Shown here: positions 1-6,250 of the stretch, piece after piece
How the letters are laid out: every line of letters begins with the position of its first letter
How positions within the stretch are numbered: the first letter of the stretch is position 1
Assembly: GCA_026988195.1 (NCBI GenBank)
Contig: JALSLS010000430.1
Location: 1 to 7,492, forward strand
Direction of reading: 5' to 3'
DNA from: Methylomonas sp.
GTDB lineage: Bacteria; Pseudomonadota; Gammaproteobacteria; Methylococcales; Methylomonadaceae
Length of the DNA: 7,492 nucleotides
Position numbers and translations under genes: made by a program
The notes under the pieces: model-generated
Told to the model about the DNA's origin: nothing
The model's database searches: none
Seen by the model: the letters and a program-made list of their open reading frames with translations, nothing else

Positions 1-28
1 AACTTAAATATCATAAATAATCAAACCA

Positions 29-403
29 ATGAATTTGCCTTCCCTTTCTGGTGTTACTAAAAAAGAGTCTCTTTATACTTATAGGGATTATGTATCAAAA
101 ATCTACGATGGTAACACAATTACTGTATCTATTGAGCTTGGGTTTAATGCTGTACTCAAAGGTGAAAAACTCCGCCTCTTTGATATTAACGCCCCAGAAG
201 TAAGAGGTGATTCCAAACCTGAAGGTGTTAAATCACGAGGTTGGTTAAGAAATAGAATTTTAAATAAAGATATTATTATTATCAAAACTATTAGATATAA
301 AAAAGGGAAGTATGGTCGTTATCTCTCTATTATTTACCTTGATGATATAAATAATAGTGATGAGTTGGTGAGTAATGGGCTTGCTGTGTATAAGGACTAT
401 TAA
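29..403 (+). CDS. Staphylococcal-nuclease-like (thermonuclease family) protein
   Basis: A 124-residue protein made almost entirely of one SNase (OB-fold) domain, about residues 20-122. Landmarks in order: YDGNT (26-30), LRLFDINAPEVRG (48-60), KYGRYL (94-99) and NGLAVY near the C-terminus. Compared with S. aureus nuclease, the two catalytic arginines (here R49 and R97) and the general-base glutamate (E57) are present. The two calcium-ligand aspartates are both asparagine (N29 and N54); the second change is common in the family, the first less so. Family members hydrolyse DNA or RNA with calcium, but activity here is uncertain. There is no signal peptide, so the protein is probably cytoplasmic. 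The start is the first ATG after in-frame stops, and no Shine-Dalgarno sequence is visible before it. The gene is AT-rich and sits 180 bp from a tRNA fragment, which suggests it is cargo at the end of an integrated element. Confidence 0.8.
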   Translation: MNLPSLSGVTKKESLYTYRDYVSKIYDGNTITVSIELGFNAVLKGEKLRLFDINAPEVRGDSKPEGVKSRGWLRNRILNKDIIIIKTIRYKKGKYGRYLSIIYLDDINNSDELVSNGLAVYKDY

Positions 404-441
404 AGCCTTATTCTATGGAGGTCATGTAATAACTGATACTT

Positions 442-493
442 CCCCATGGGGCACTCACGGGGCACTTAGTGATAAATAGTGGTAATAAACCAC
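442..493. repeat. Short repeats near the attachment site (possible recombinase arm sites)
   Basis: A 10-bp perfect palindrome CCCCATGGGG (442-451) overlaps a tandem direct repeat GGGGCACT (448-455 and 459-466, period 11 bp). A small hairpin GTGGT/ACCAC with loop AATAA follows at 479-493. The cluster lies about 90-140 bp inside the tRNA fragment, where tyrosine-recombinase elements usually carry arm-type or excisionase binding sites. That role is inferred from position and repetition only. The rest of 404-582 holds no gene. Confidence 0.4.
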
Positions 494-582
494 AACAATC
501 AGTAATTAATAAAACTCTATAAGATATTGATATGTTTGTTGTTATTTATCATCACTTGCTGTGAATTATTGTAAATAACTCA

Positions 583-627
583 CTTTTAATGCGATGGTCG
601 CGAGTTCGAATCTCGCAGGACCCACCA
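583..627 (+). other. 3' half of tRNA-Lys(UUU): candidate att site of an integrated element
   Basis: The sequence reads as the second half of a tRNA: anticodon loop CTTTTAA (583-589, anticodon TTT), 3' anticodon strand TGCGA (590-594), variable loop TGGTC (595-599), T-arm GCGAG-TTCGAAT-CTCGC (600-616), 3' acceptor strand AGGACCC (617-623), discriminator A and encoded CCA (625-627). It closely resembles gammaproteobacterial tRNA-Lys. The 5' half is missing: the bases before 583 (ACTCA) do not form the expected TCGCA stem strand, and no GGGTCCT acceptor strand or D-arm lies upstream. Tyrosine recombinases commonly integrate at such 3' halves, leaving an intact tRNA at one end and a 3' fragment at the other. 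By this logic the element lies to the left and the old chromosome begins after 627. Confidence 0.8.
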
Positions 628-644
628 CGAATTGTTATATAAAT

Positions 645-679
645 AAAGCAGTTACAGTTAATTATGGACTGCTTTTTTT
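645..679 (+). terminator. Rho-independent terminator after the tRNA-Lys fragment
   Basis: Perfect 8-bp stem AAAGCAGT (645-652) / ACTGCTTT (668-675) with a 15-nt loop. The right arm runs into a T7 tract (673-679). It lies 17 bp after the CCA end, where the terminator of the original tRNA-Lys gene would be, so it is probably that gene's own terminator, now separated from the intact copy. Confidence 0.7.
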
Positions 680-859
680 ATGTCTAAAATTTGCTGCGGT
701 AACTTTTTTATTACCTTTATCTTGCCCTTCTCAGAATCTGAGATGGCTTTTGGTAGGCAATGTGTTCAGCAGTCTCCAATAGTTCAGATACCTCTGCAGG
801 TGAAAAGCGAGTTGTTGCCTTCAAAATGGAAAAGGAACTTTAGGCAACAGTCAATCATT

Positions 860-1030
860 GCACCTGGTACTCGAATTAAATTAAGAAATGATGAGTGGCT
901 GGTTCGCCGTGTAGCTGCTACTTGATCAGGAGGGTAACAGCTTACCTACATTGGATTAAGTGAATTAGTTAAAGATAAAGAAGACGTGTTTTTATACACA
1001 ATAGCAAAACATAGTCGAATCTACGCATAG
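860..1030 (+). pseudogene. Decayed N-terminal fragment resembling an SNF2/HepA-type helicase
   Basis: The plus frame encodes APGTRIKLRNDEWLVRRV (860-913), then after two in-frame stops (TGA at 923, TAA at 935) LTYIGLSELVKDKEDVFL, ending at TAG 1028. The two blocks resemble, from memory, the start of HepA/SNF2-type helicases (PGTRIxLRxEEWLVRRV, then SDGGxxLxxxGLSELVRxxxxxFL). The bases between them would read as the connecting SDGGN if two compensating small indels were undone, so the piece looks frameshifted and eroded. No helicase motifs follow: the Walker A region and everything after it are missing. An open frame runs from 680 into this piece, but its first 60 codons do not look like this family. 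The identification rests on recall of the family pattern. Confidence 0.45.
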
Positions 1031-1457
1031 AAACACTGTTTTGATCTGTTATATACAGAACTCTGCTCTGGATATAGCGGTGTATGAGCATGGGTTGGGT
1101 GTATCTGTGAACGATTAGCTGATAAGTCGTCAAAACAAGGGCTAAAAGTAACTCTGTTAATTGTAAATTATGAATAGATACACTCCTTAATTTGGGAGTA
1201 GGTCGCTTGCGGTTGATGCGATTCCTATCGTTAGCGCATCCTTCCTTAGCTTAATGGCAGTGAAGCTTTCAGTGAGTAAATTTATTCTTTTAAGGTTTCT
1301 TAATTAAACCGGCTGTTGATGAGGTTTAGATGAAGTCTTGCGACGACTGGGGGTAGGAGATAAAGGGCAGTAGGTACAATGATCGAGTGATGATGACTTT
1401 GGTGTCAGTGATTCCATGGTGATTAGGGTGGGGATTGAATTTAACCATTAATGTGTT
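1031..1457. other. Gene-free stretch containing one repeat copy
   Basis: All six frames are broken by frequent stops and I recognise no protein. The only structure I can support is the partial palindromic repeat at 1198-1243, annotated separately. The region is probably further eroded accessory DNA continuing from the helicase fragment. Confidence 0.5.
1198..1243 (-). repeat. Half copy of the large palindromic repeat seen at 3323-3392
   Basis: Bases 1203-1243 align with the reverse complement of the loop and one arm of the 3323-3392 hairpin: TCGCTTGCGGTTGATGCG, then ATTCCTATCGTTAGCGCATCC, with only scattered mismatches. The other arm is reduced to GTAGG (1198-1202), fused directly to the loop sequence. 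This suggests an internal deletion of most of one arm, so the copy can no longer fold into the long hairpin. Confidence 0.65.
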
Positions 1458-1458
1458 G

Positions 1459-1488
1459 ATATACTTCGCGCAGCTACGCGAAGTATAT
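1459..1488. repeat. Perfect 12-bp stem hairpin
   Basis: ATATACTTCGCG (1459-1470) and CGCGAAGTATAT (1477-1488) pair perfectly around the loop CAGCTA. The outer TTGAT/ATCAA bases extend the symmetry with a small bulge. It lies about 65 bp beyond the porin stop codon. There is no T-tract on either side, so it is not a canonical terminator; it could be a REP-like element or an mRNA 3'-end stabiliser. Confidence 0.6.
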
Positions 1489-1501
1489 TATCAATGACTT
1501 T

Positions 1502-1541
1502 CCTAAAGCCGCTAAAACATCCTTGTGTTGGCGGCTTTAGG
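1502..1541. terminator. Hairpin at the 3' end of the porin gene, probable terminator
   Basis: Perfect 11-bp stem CCTAAAGCCGC (1502-1512) / GCGGCTTTAGG (1531-1541) with an 18-nt loop, starting 11 bp after the porin stop codon. Position favours termination of the minus-strand porin transcript. However, the T-rich tail (TTTCATTCTTTTT) follows the stem on the plus strand, and the minus-strand exit (GGAAAGTCATTG) lacks a U-tract. It may terminate plus-strand readthrough, or act as a weak bidirectional terminator. Confidence 0.5.
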
Positions 1542-1552
1542 TTTCATTCTTT

Positions 1553-3034
1553 TTAGAATGAAATGTCCCACTGAAAACGAACGCGTTGGTCTGAAACATC
1601 TTGGTTAAGGATAGCATCGTCAAGCGTAAGGTGTGAAACATCCAATGTCAGCTTGTTATTGTGACCACTAATAAAGTAGTTAATGGCACCGGTAAACTCT
1701 TGGCGAGTATTGTTTATTGTCACATCATTTTCGTTTGGTTCATCAACAAAAGCATAACGAAATGCAATTTCCATGTTTTTTGGAACGATTGGAATTAAGT
1801 CATGAAAGAAATAACCTGCTTGAGCGTAACCACCAACTAGCTGGCTTTCTGTGTTATTAACACGATCCGAGATTCTCTTCCAATGAAGTTCTTGTTGCCA
1901 AGCAAAACCACGCCATTTAAATGCAGTTTCTTCCATCATTTGGTCAATTTTATATTGTCCTGCAGTTGCGGCGCCGACGCTATTAAAACCGTCTAAATTA
2001 CCACAACCACTTGATGACCAGCGAGTACATTTACCGGTTGTAGTTGCTGCTGCAAAGGCAATGTTACCTGCTGGTTTTTCTGAATAGCCAGTATCAGATT
2101 GACGCCATTTAAGGTTGCGTCCCATAAAGTTCCATTGCAAACGACCCATATACATCATGTCGCTATCATCATTACTTACACCGCGACCTTCTCCATTAAA
2201 TACACCTGCGTAGTAACTCATATCAGCAAGAGTTCCTGGAAATAGTCGTCCAAAAGCCATGACACCCATCTGACGATCAACAGTAAAAGTTCTATTGACA
2301 ATAGATCGTTCAATGAAGGTTTGGCGACCTGATGAATCAACCCGCTCTCTGTTGTAGTTGATTTTCCATTGTCCAGCACGGATAGAAAACTCTTTATATT
2401 TATCCATTGTTAAACGCCAGTCAATTAGGCGTGTGCTGGCACTTGCAGAGTCTTTACCTGAGCTACGAGTAGGTTGTAAATCGACTTCAAAATAGTATTT
2501 TAACCAAGGCTGATAGCCGTGACCGCCAATTTTCATTCGAACTCGGCGTAATTCAAAGGTGCTTTGATCGGCAGCAGCGAAATCATCTAACTGACGAGGG
2601 TCTGATCGATAAGGGTTGGTGTATCGCATTTGAGCGCGCCACCTTAAATTAGTCGCCCAGTTACCATCACCACTTTTTATAAAAAATCCATTTTTACCAT
2701 AGCCTGCATCAAAAGAAGACTTTTTTTCGATTTTCTTGCTTAGCTTTTCAAAAAGCTTGCTTTCCATTTGCTCTTTATCTGCGCTAGACATTATTACATC
2801 AGCATTTTGCTCTTGAACAGTGTTCATTTCCTGCTGATTAATGAGACCTTTTTCAAACAGCAGTTGTTCAAGTGTACTGCCATTTTCTAGTTTGTTTAGT
2901 TCATACTGTGTGAAGATACCTTTCTTCATAAGTAGCTTGCCTAATGCAGAGTTGTCTGCTGCCGACACGGGCGTGGCAAATAGCGTAGCTAGAAAAAATA
3001 GATAAAATAATCTATTGCGAGAAAAAAAATGCAT
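1553..3034 (-). CDS. Phosphate-selective porin of the OprO/OprP family
   Basis: A 493-residue outer-membrane beta-barrel channel, predicted to pass phosphate or polyphosphate into the periplasm. Residues 1-25 form a signal peptide with cleavage at VSA/AD. Residues 31-73 hold two copies of a helical unit (LGKLLMKKGIFTQYEL and LEQLLFEKGLINQQEM), followed by a charged segment likely to be coiled coil (about 75-107). The barrel (about 108-493) contains family-like strands such as FELRRVRMKIGG and KYYFEVDLQ, and the protein ends RVRFQWDISF with the C-terminal Phe typical of outer-membrane insertion. Its only cysteines, C336 and C344, lie in one predicted loop. The ATG is preceded by AGAGG at 8-nt spacing. 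A Pho box promoter upstream supports the phosphate role independently of the protein match. Substrate preference (phosphate, pyrophosphate or other anions) cannot be read from the sequence. Confidence 0.85.
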   Translation of the reverse strand: MHFFSRNRLFYLFFLATLFATPVSAADNSALGKLLMKKGIFTQYELNKLENGSTLEQLLFEKGLINQQEMNTVQEQNADVIMSSADKEQMESKLFEKLSKKIEKKSSFDAGYGKNGFFIKSGDGNWATNLRWRAQMRYTNPYRSDPRQLDDFAAADQSTFELRRVRMKIGGHGYQPWLKYYFEVDLQPTRSSGKDSASASTRLIDWRLTMDKYKEFSIRAGQWKINYNRERVDSSGRQTFIERSIVNRTFTVDRQMGVMAFGRLFPGTLADMSYYAGVFNGEGRGVSNDDSDMMYMGRLQWNFMGRNLKWRQSDTGYSEKPAGNIAFAAATTTGKCTRWSSSGCGNLDGFNSVGAATAGQYKIDQMMEETAFKWRGFAWQQELHWKRISDRVNNTESQLVGGYAQAGYFFHDLIPIVPKNMEIAFRYAFVDEPNENDVTINNTRQEFTGAINYFISGHNNKLTLDVSHLTLDDAILNQDVSDQRVRFQWDISF

Positions 3035-3073
3035 ATAGTTTGCCTCTAGTAAAAGGATAAAAATTTCGAGCCA

Positions 3074-3107
3074 ATTCTAATAAAAGATTATTACAGTTTG
3101 ATGACAA
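3074..3107 (-). promoter_or_regulatory. Pho box and -10 element of the porin promoter (PhoB-activated)
   Basis: Read on the minus strand, TTGTCATCAAACTGTAAT (3107 to 3090) contains two 7-bp direct repeats, TTGTCAT and CTGTAAT, separated by 4 bp, matching the PhoB repeat CTGTCAT. Exactly 10 bp further is TAGAAT (3079 to 3074), one base from the -10 consensus. This is the geometry of PhoB promoters such as E. coli phoA, where the Pho box replaces the -35. The predicted transcript has a leader of about 30 nt. Confidence 0.8.
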
Positions 3108-3270
3108 TGGTTGCTGAGGTGAGAGCTATCCGCTTAATTGCATAGGTTAATCGTTGCGTAATTTCATTGTGGCTCAAATAAACACGGGAAAGGATAGTTG
3201 TTGAGCTGACTTTTTTCTTTTGCGACACACTCACTGACTTGTCGTATAAGGGTATTGGCTGGGATGAAAA

Positions 3271-3291
3271 GACAAGACAAGACAAGACAAG
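3271..3291. repeat. Pentanucleotide microsatellite (GACAA)4
   Basis: Four perfect tandem copies of GACAA plus one extra G. It lies about 165 bp upstream of the porin Pho box and directly beside a MITE end. Tracts of this type can change copy number by slippage, but it is too far from the promoter elements for an obvious switching role. Confidence 0.85.
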
Positions 3292-3294
3292 TGA

Positions 3295-3319
3295 GGTGGG
3301 TTATTTGTTGCTGGTTGCC
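3295..3319. repeat. Isolated end of the 6953-7117 MITE-like element
   Basis: This 25-bp stretch is identical to 7089-7113, the right terminal arm of the full element. No matching left arm is found nearby, so it is a solo end or a truncated copy. It is followed after three bases by the large hairpin at 3323-3392. Confidence 0.7.
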
Positions 3320-3322
3320 TAA

Positions 3323-3392
3323 GTAGGATGTGCTGACGATAGGAAGCGCATCAACGGCAAGCGATGCGCTTCCTATCGTCAGCACATCCTAC
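3323..3392. repeat. Perfect 30-bp stem palindromic repeat
   Basis: Left arm 3323-3352 (beginning GTAGGATGTGCTGACG) and right arm 3363-3392 are exact reverse complements across 30 bp, with a 10-nt loop AACGGCAAGC. A degenerate half copy occurs at 1198-1243, so this is a dispersed family and not a one-off terminator. It lies in the spacer between the TonB receptor and the porin. There is no T-tract. A REP-like or non-autonomous transposable unit is the best guess. Confidence 0.8.
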
Positions 3393-3499
3393 ATCAATTT
3401 ATCCCTTAAGAGAGTGCCTTATAGCTAAATTATAATGCTTGGGTAAGATCATTCTTATAATGTTCCTAAGGTTTATTTTATATGTAGACTGGTTGGTTG

Positions 3500-3556
3500 G
3501 GGCGCAGTGCTTTAGCCTATGTTTTTGCTAAATATTATAGACTAAAGCCTGCGCCC
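3500..3556. repeat. Palindromic repeat, second family, copy 1
   Basis: Imperfect hairpin: left arm GGGCGCAGTGCTTTAGCCTAT, right arm ending CTAAAGCCTGCGCCC, about 20-bp stem with one bulged base and one mismatch. It is about 80 percent identical along its whole length, including the CTAAATATT interior, to 6190-6244. It starts 36 bp after the receptor stop codon and could also end or protect that mRNA. The flanking 3393-3499 holds nothing I can identify. Confidence 0.75.
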
Positions 3557-3591
3557 TAAATTATTCGCTATAGGGGGAGGGGCTTGGCTTT

Positions 3592-5868
3592 TTATAAAAA
3601 ATCAAAATCCAGTTCAAAGCCGCCGTAAGCAAATATCGGCATACCTGGGCGCGGACCGTGGGGCTGTCTTGATACTAGGTATTCTTCGTTACCAGCATTT
3701 TGTACGCCACCAATAATTTTTATTCCTTTAGCAACCTGATAATAAGCCGAGACATCTACAATGACATATTCATCGATTGTACCGAAGCGCGCATCAGGGT
3801 CTCCTTCCCCATTTAGCTGGTCTGTGGTATTGTTGGCACTTGTAAAGGTTTCACTGACATAATTAGCAGATACGTCTACGCCAAACTTGTCAAAATGTAA
3901 GCCACTGCCAAAGCTGAGTGCATATTCTGGAATATAGGGCACACGATTGCCTTTTTGACCAAAGCTGAAAATTGATTCAGCATTGGTGGAAGTCGCAGTA
4001 TTGAGTTGCTCGGTATCGGTATAAGTGAAGGAGATGAAGTAGGGATTAGCAAAATCCCAGCCAAAAGCATCTCCAGCATCAAAATTAACAGCCATTTCAA
4101 TCCCGCGACTATCCACTTCGCCGAAATTTTCGCTTTGTCCAGTTCCAGCACCACCAATATTATCGATCACTAGTAAGTTTTCAAATTGGGTGTAAAATCC
4201 GGTGACTTCCATAGAAAAAGCACCGTGGTTAAAGCGGGCTCCTAACTCGTAAGCATTGCTGGTTTCTGCTTCTAGGTTGTCAACAATAGAATTCTGCGGG
4301 CTAGGTGGAGAAAACCCACGGTGAATTCCAGCGTACATCATAAGTTCGGCGTTAAATTGATAATCTAGGCTGGCTCCTCCAGCAAAAAGGTTCATCGAAT
4401 TGGATCCGCTTTCCCCTGGTTTTAGGTAGTCGTTATAGTCTTGTACAATATATTCGTAACGAATTCCTGGCGAAAACCCCCAATTCCCAAATTCAATGCG
4501 ATCTTTCAAGAAAAAAGCATAGGCCTGGGTTTTTGAGGTTCTATTTGCCTGACCTCCAGGCAAAGTGTCCGCCGCCCCCAGATTGTTGCCAGTTATGATG
4601 CCATTTACATTCTGATCATAGATGATCTGATGCTGAAAGCGATCTACACCGTCCTGATGGTAACGGAAGCCGGCATTCAGTTCGTGATGGGTTTCGCCTA
4701 AACCAAAGCGATAGGTCATTGCTGTTTCTGTACCGCCAGAGTAGTAACTGCGGTTATTATCACGGACGCGTAAACCACAGTCGAGTTGACCTTTTAAGCA
4801 ATCCAGGCCAAGACCGCCATTGGCTCCTGCTAATGCTGAAGATAAGCTCATATCGCCTGGTGATCCTCCTTGTATATCCTGTAACTTACTCCAGTTGCGG
4901 TTAAATTCGGTGTAATAAGCTGTCGTTACGATATCCAAATCGTCGGTTGCTGACACAAAGTAGCGGGCAAAGCCTCTGAGGTTCTCGCTTTTAATGTTAT
5001 CAAAGCGAGATGCTGCATAACGCCGGTAAGGGTCAGATCTAAAGTCAGTATCGTTCAAACCTAGGTAGGTTTCATCGGCATCCATATCAGAATAACCGAA
5101 TTTAAGCTCGAGTCTTTGGTACATTTCGGTATCCGGTTCCCAAGACAAGCGAATCATAGGCTCAACTTGAGTAAAACCGGTCTGATCGCCATTTTGGAAG
5201 TCGGCCGTCTGGTCTATACTCTTAAAACCATCGGAGCTACGATAAAACCCTTCAACCAAATAACCGAAGCGCCCGTACTCGGTATCGAGTGTATTACCAA
5301 CAAAGGCATGGGTGCGAACTTCACCGTAACTACCGTAAATCGCTTTAAGGTATGCTTTGCCTGTTTCCGGAACTGGAGTGGACAAATAGTTTAAAACACC
5401 GCCAGTAACATGTGGTCCATATTTGATCTGGCTAGAACCTTTCAATATTTCAATGCCACTCATCCGGCCACCTGCAGGAGAAAAATAAGCAGCAGGTGCA
5501 GAATAGGCAGCAGGCGCTATCAGTACTCCGTCTTCCATTACTGTAATTTTTGCGCTACGAGTGGTATCGACACCGCGAAAACTGATATTAGGAAATAAGC
5601 CAAAACCATCTTCTTCTCGAATATTAACGCCAGGAACCTTTCGTAAGATGCGATTGATATCACTATAGCTTTGATCACGTATTTCGCCAGTAGCTATATA
5701 GTGTGCTGATGCTGGCATGTCCTTTGCTTTTCGACTGTCTCCGATCACGTTAACAGTATCAAGCACGGTGGGTGACTCAAATTCATTGGCGGCTTGAATC
5801 TGGGGTGCCAGGCTTGCCGAAAGCCAAGCTAGTGATAGTGAACCTATGGTCCGCGTTGAATACGACAT
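3592..5868 (-). CDS. TonB-dependent outer-membrane receptor, FecA-like
   Basis: A 758-residue receptor predicted to import a ferric chelate or other metal complex, powered by TonB-ExbB-ExbD. Residues 1-26 form a signal peptide (IQA/AN). A TonB-box-like DTVNVIG follows at 37-43. The plug domain (to about residue 170) includes VPGVNIREEDG, NISFRGVD and GSSQIKYGPHVTGGVLNYLSTP, the last resembling FecA-family plugs. The rest is the 22-strand barrel, with a late SRQPHGPRPGMP motif also recalled from FecA relatives. There is no N-terminal signalling domain, so it is unlikely to act through an anti-sigma factor as FecA does. C357 and C364 may form a disulphide in an extracellular loop. I chose ATG at 5868 because GGAGGAG lies 3 nt before it; an upstream in-frame TTG (5880) would include the ribosome site. 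A Fur box at the promoter points to iron. A zinc substrate is possible because zur is next door, but no His-rich loop is seen. Confidence 0.88.
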   Translation of the reverse strand: MSYSTRTIGSLSLAWLSASLAPQIQAANEFESPTVLDTVNVIGDSRKAKDMPASAHYIATGEIRDQSYSDINRILRKVPGVNIREEDGFGLFPNISFRGVDTTRSAKITVMEDGVLIAPAAYSAPAAYFSPAGGRMSGIEILKGSSQIKYGPHVTGGVLNYLSTPVPETGKAYLKAIYGSYGEVRTHAFVGNTLDTEYGRFGYLVEGFYRSSDGFKSIDQTADFQNGDQTGFTQVEPMIRLSWEPDTEMYQRLELKFGYSDMDADETYLGLNDTDFRSDPYRRYAASRFDNIKSENLRGFARYFVSATDDLDIVTTAYYTEFNRNWSKLQDIQGGSPGDMSLSSALAGANGGLGLDCLKGQLDCGLRVRDNNRSYYSGGTETAMTYRFGLGETHHELNAGFRYHQDGVDRFQHQIIYDQNVNGIITGNNLGAADTLPGGQANRTSKTQAYAFFLKDRIEFGNWGFSPGIRYEYIVQDYNDYLKPGESGSNSMNLFAGGASLDYQFNAELMMYAGIHRGFSPPSPQNSIVDNLEAETSNAYELGARFNHGAFSMEVTGFYTQFENLLVIDNIGGAGTGQSENFGEVDSRGIEMAVNFDAGDAFGWDFANPYFISFTYTDTEQLNTATSTNAESIFSFGQKGNRVPYIPEYALSFGSGLHFDKFGVDVSANYVSETFTSANNTTDQLNGEGDPDARFGTIDEYVIVDVSAYYQVAKGIKIIGGVQNAGNEEYLVSRQPHGPRPGMPIFAYGGFELDFDFL

Positions 5869-5958
5869 ATACTCCTCCAAAGGATAATGTTGATAATTTT
5901 TGTTATGTGCTTACAGTCGTAGGACTATAAGTTCATCAAAATAAGGATTAGCCAATAG

Positions 5959-5990
5959 ATTATAGCAAAGGCGAATGATAATCAATCTTA
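5959..5990 (-). promoter_or_regulatory. Promoter of the TonB receptor gene with overlapping Fur box
   Basis: On the minus strand a perfect -10 TATAAT (5964 to 5959) follows TTGATT (5986 to 5981) at 16-bp spacing. The plus-strand sequence TGATAATCAATCTTA (5976-5990) matches the Fur 7-1-7 consensus TGATAATNATTATCA at 11 of 14 informative positions and covers the -35. Iron-loaded Fur bound here would block RNA polymerase, giving expression under iron limitation. The predicted leader is about 80 nt. Confidence 0.7.
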
Positions 5991-6189
5991 TTTACGTAAT
6001 TATTTACAATCTACTTAACTCACGCTAAATTATCGTTCAATATCAAGCAGAATTTTTGTTGGTTTTTAGGGGGGGTATGTTGATTTTGATCCTACGAAAC
6101 AAATGAGATCATTTCAGTTGGAGTAAAAAGATTCTTTAGAAGTCGGCAGCTTATTTTGTGCGCGACCTTAAGTTAAGGAAGGATATTTT
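5991..6189. other. Gene-free spacer
   Basis: No supported reading frame. It contains a G7 tract (6069-6075) in the context AGGGGGGGTAT, which recurs at 6375-6385, and a small palindrome CCTTAAGTTAAGG (6167-6179). Nothing else is recognised. Confidence 0.45.
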
Positions 6190-6244
6190 GGGCGCAGGCT
6201 TTAGCCTGCTTTCTTACTAAATATTGTAGGCTAAACCTGTACCC
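6190..6244. repeat. Palindromic repeat, second family, copy 2
   Basis: Left arm GGGCGCAGGCTTTAGCCTGC (6190-6209) pairs imperfectly with 6227-6244 (TAGGCTAAACCTGTACCC). It aligns end to end with 3500-3556, differing by two single-base gaps and about nine substitutions. It is flanked after six bases by a MITE-end-like sequence at 6251-6277. Confidence 0.75.
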
Positions 6245-6250
6245 AATAAG

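Noticed and set aside
583..627. A complete tRNA gene
   Set aside because: The 5' half, including the acceptor strand, D-arm and 5' anticodon strand, is absent from the upstream sequence.
680..925. An 81-codon plus-strand frame as an intact gene
   Set aside because: Only its last 21 codons resemble a known family, and that similarity continues past two stop codons. The first 60 codons look non-coding and overlap a more protein-like minus-strand frame. It is better described as a pseudogene piece.
3091..3385. Two overlapping minus-strand frames of 64 and 73 codons
   Set aside because: They run through the GACAA microsatellite, a MITE end and the perfect palindrome, and overlap the Pho box region. 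No family or ribosome site supports them.
3323..3392. CRISPR array or ordinary terminator
   Set aside because: There are no regularly spaced direct repeats with unique spacers. The stem is far longer than a terminator's and has no T-tract, and a related copy exists elsewhere.
3869..5598. Long frames on either strand within the TonB receptor gene
   Set aside because: They are shadows of the receptor reading frame and have no recognisable domains.
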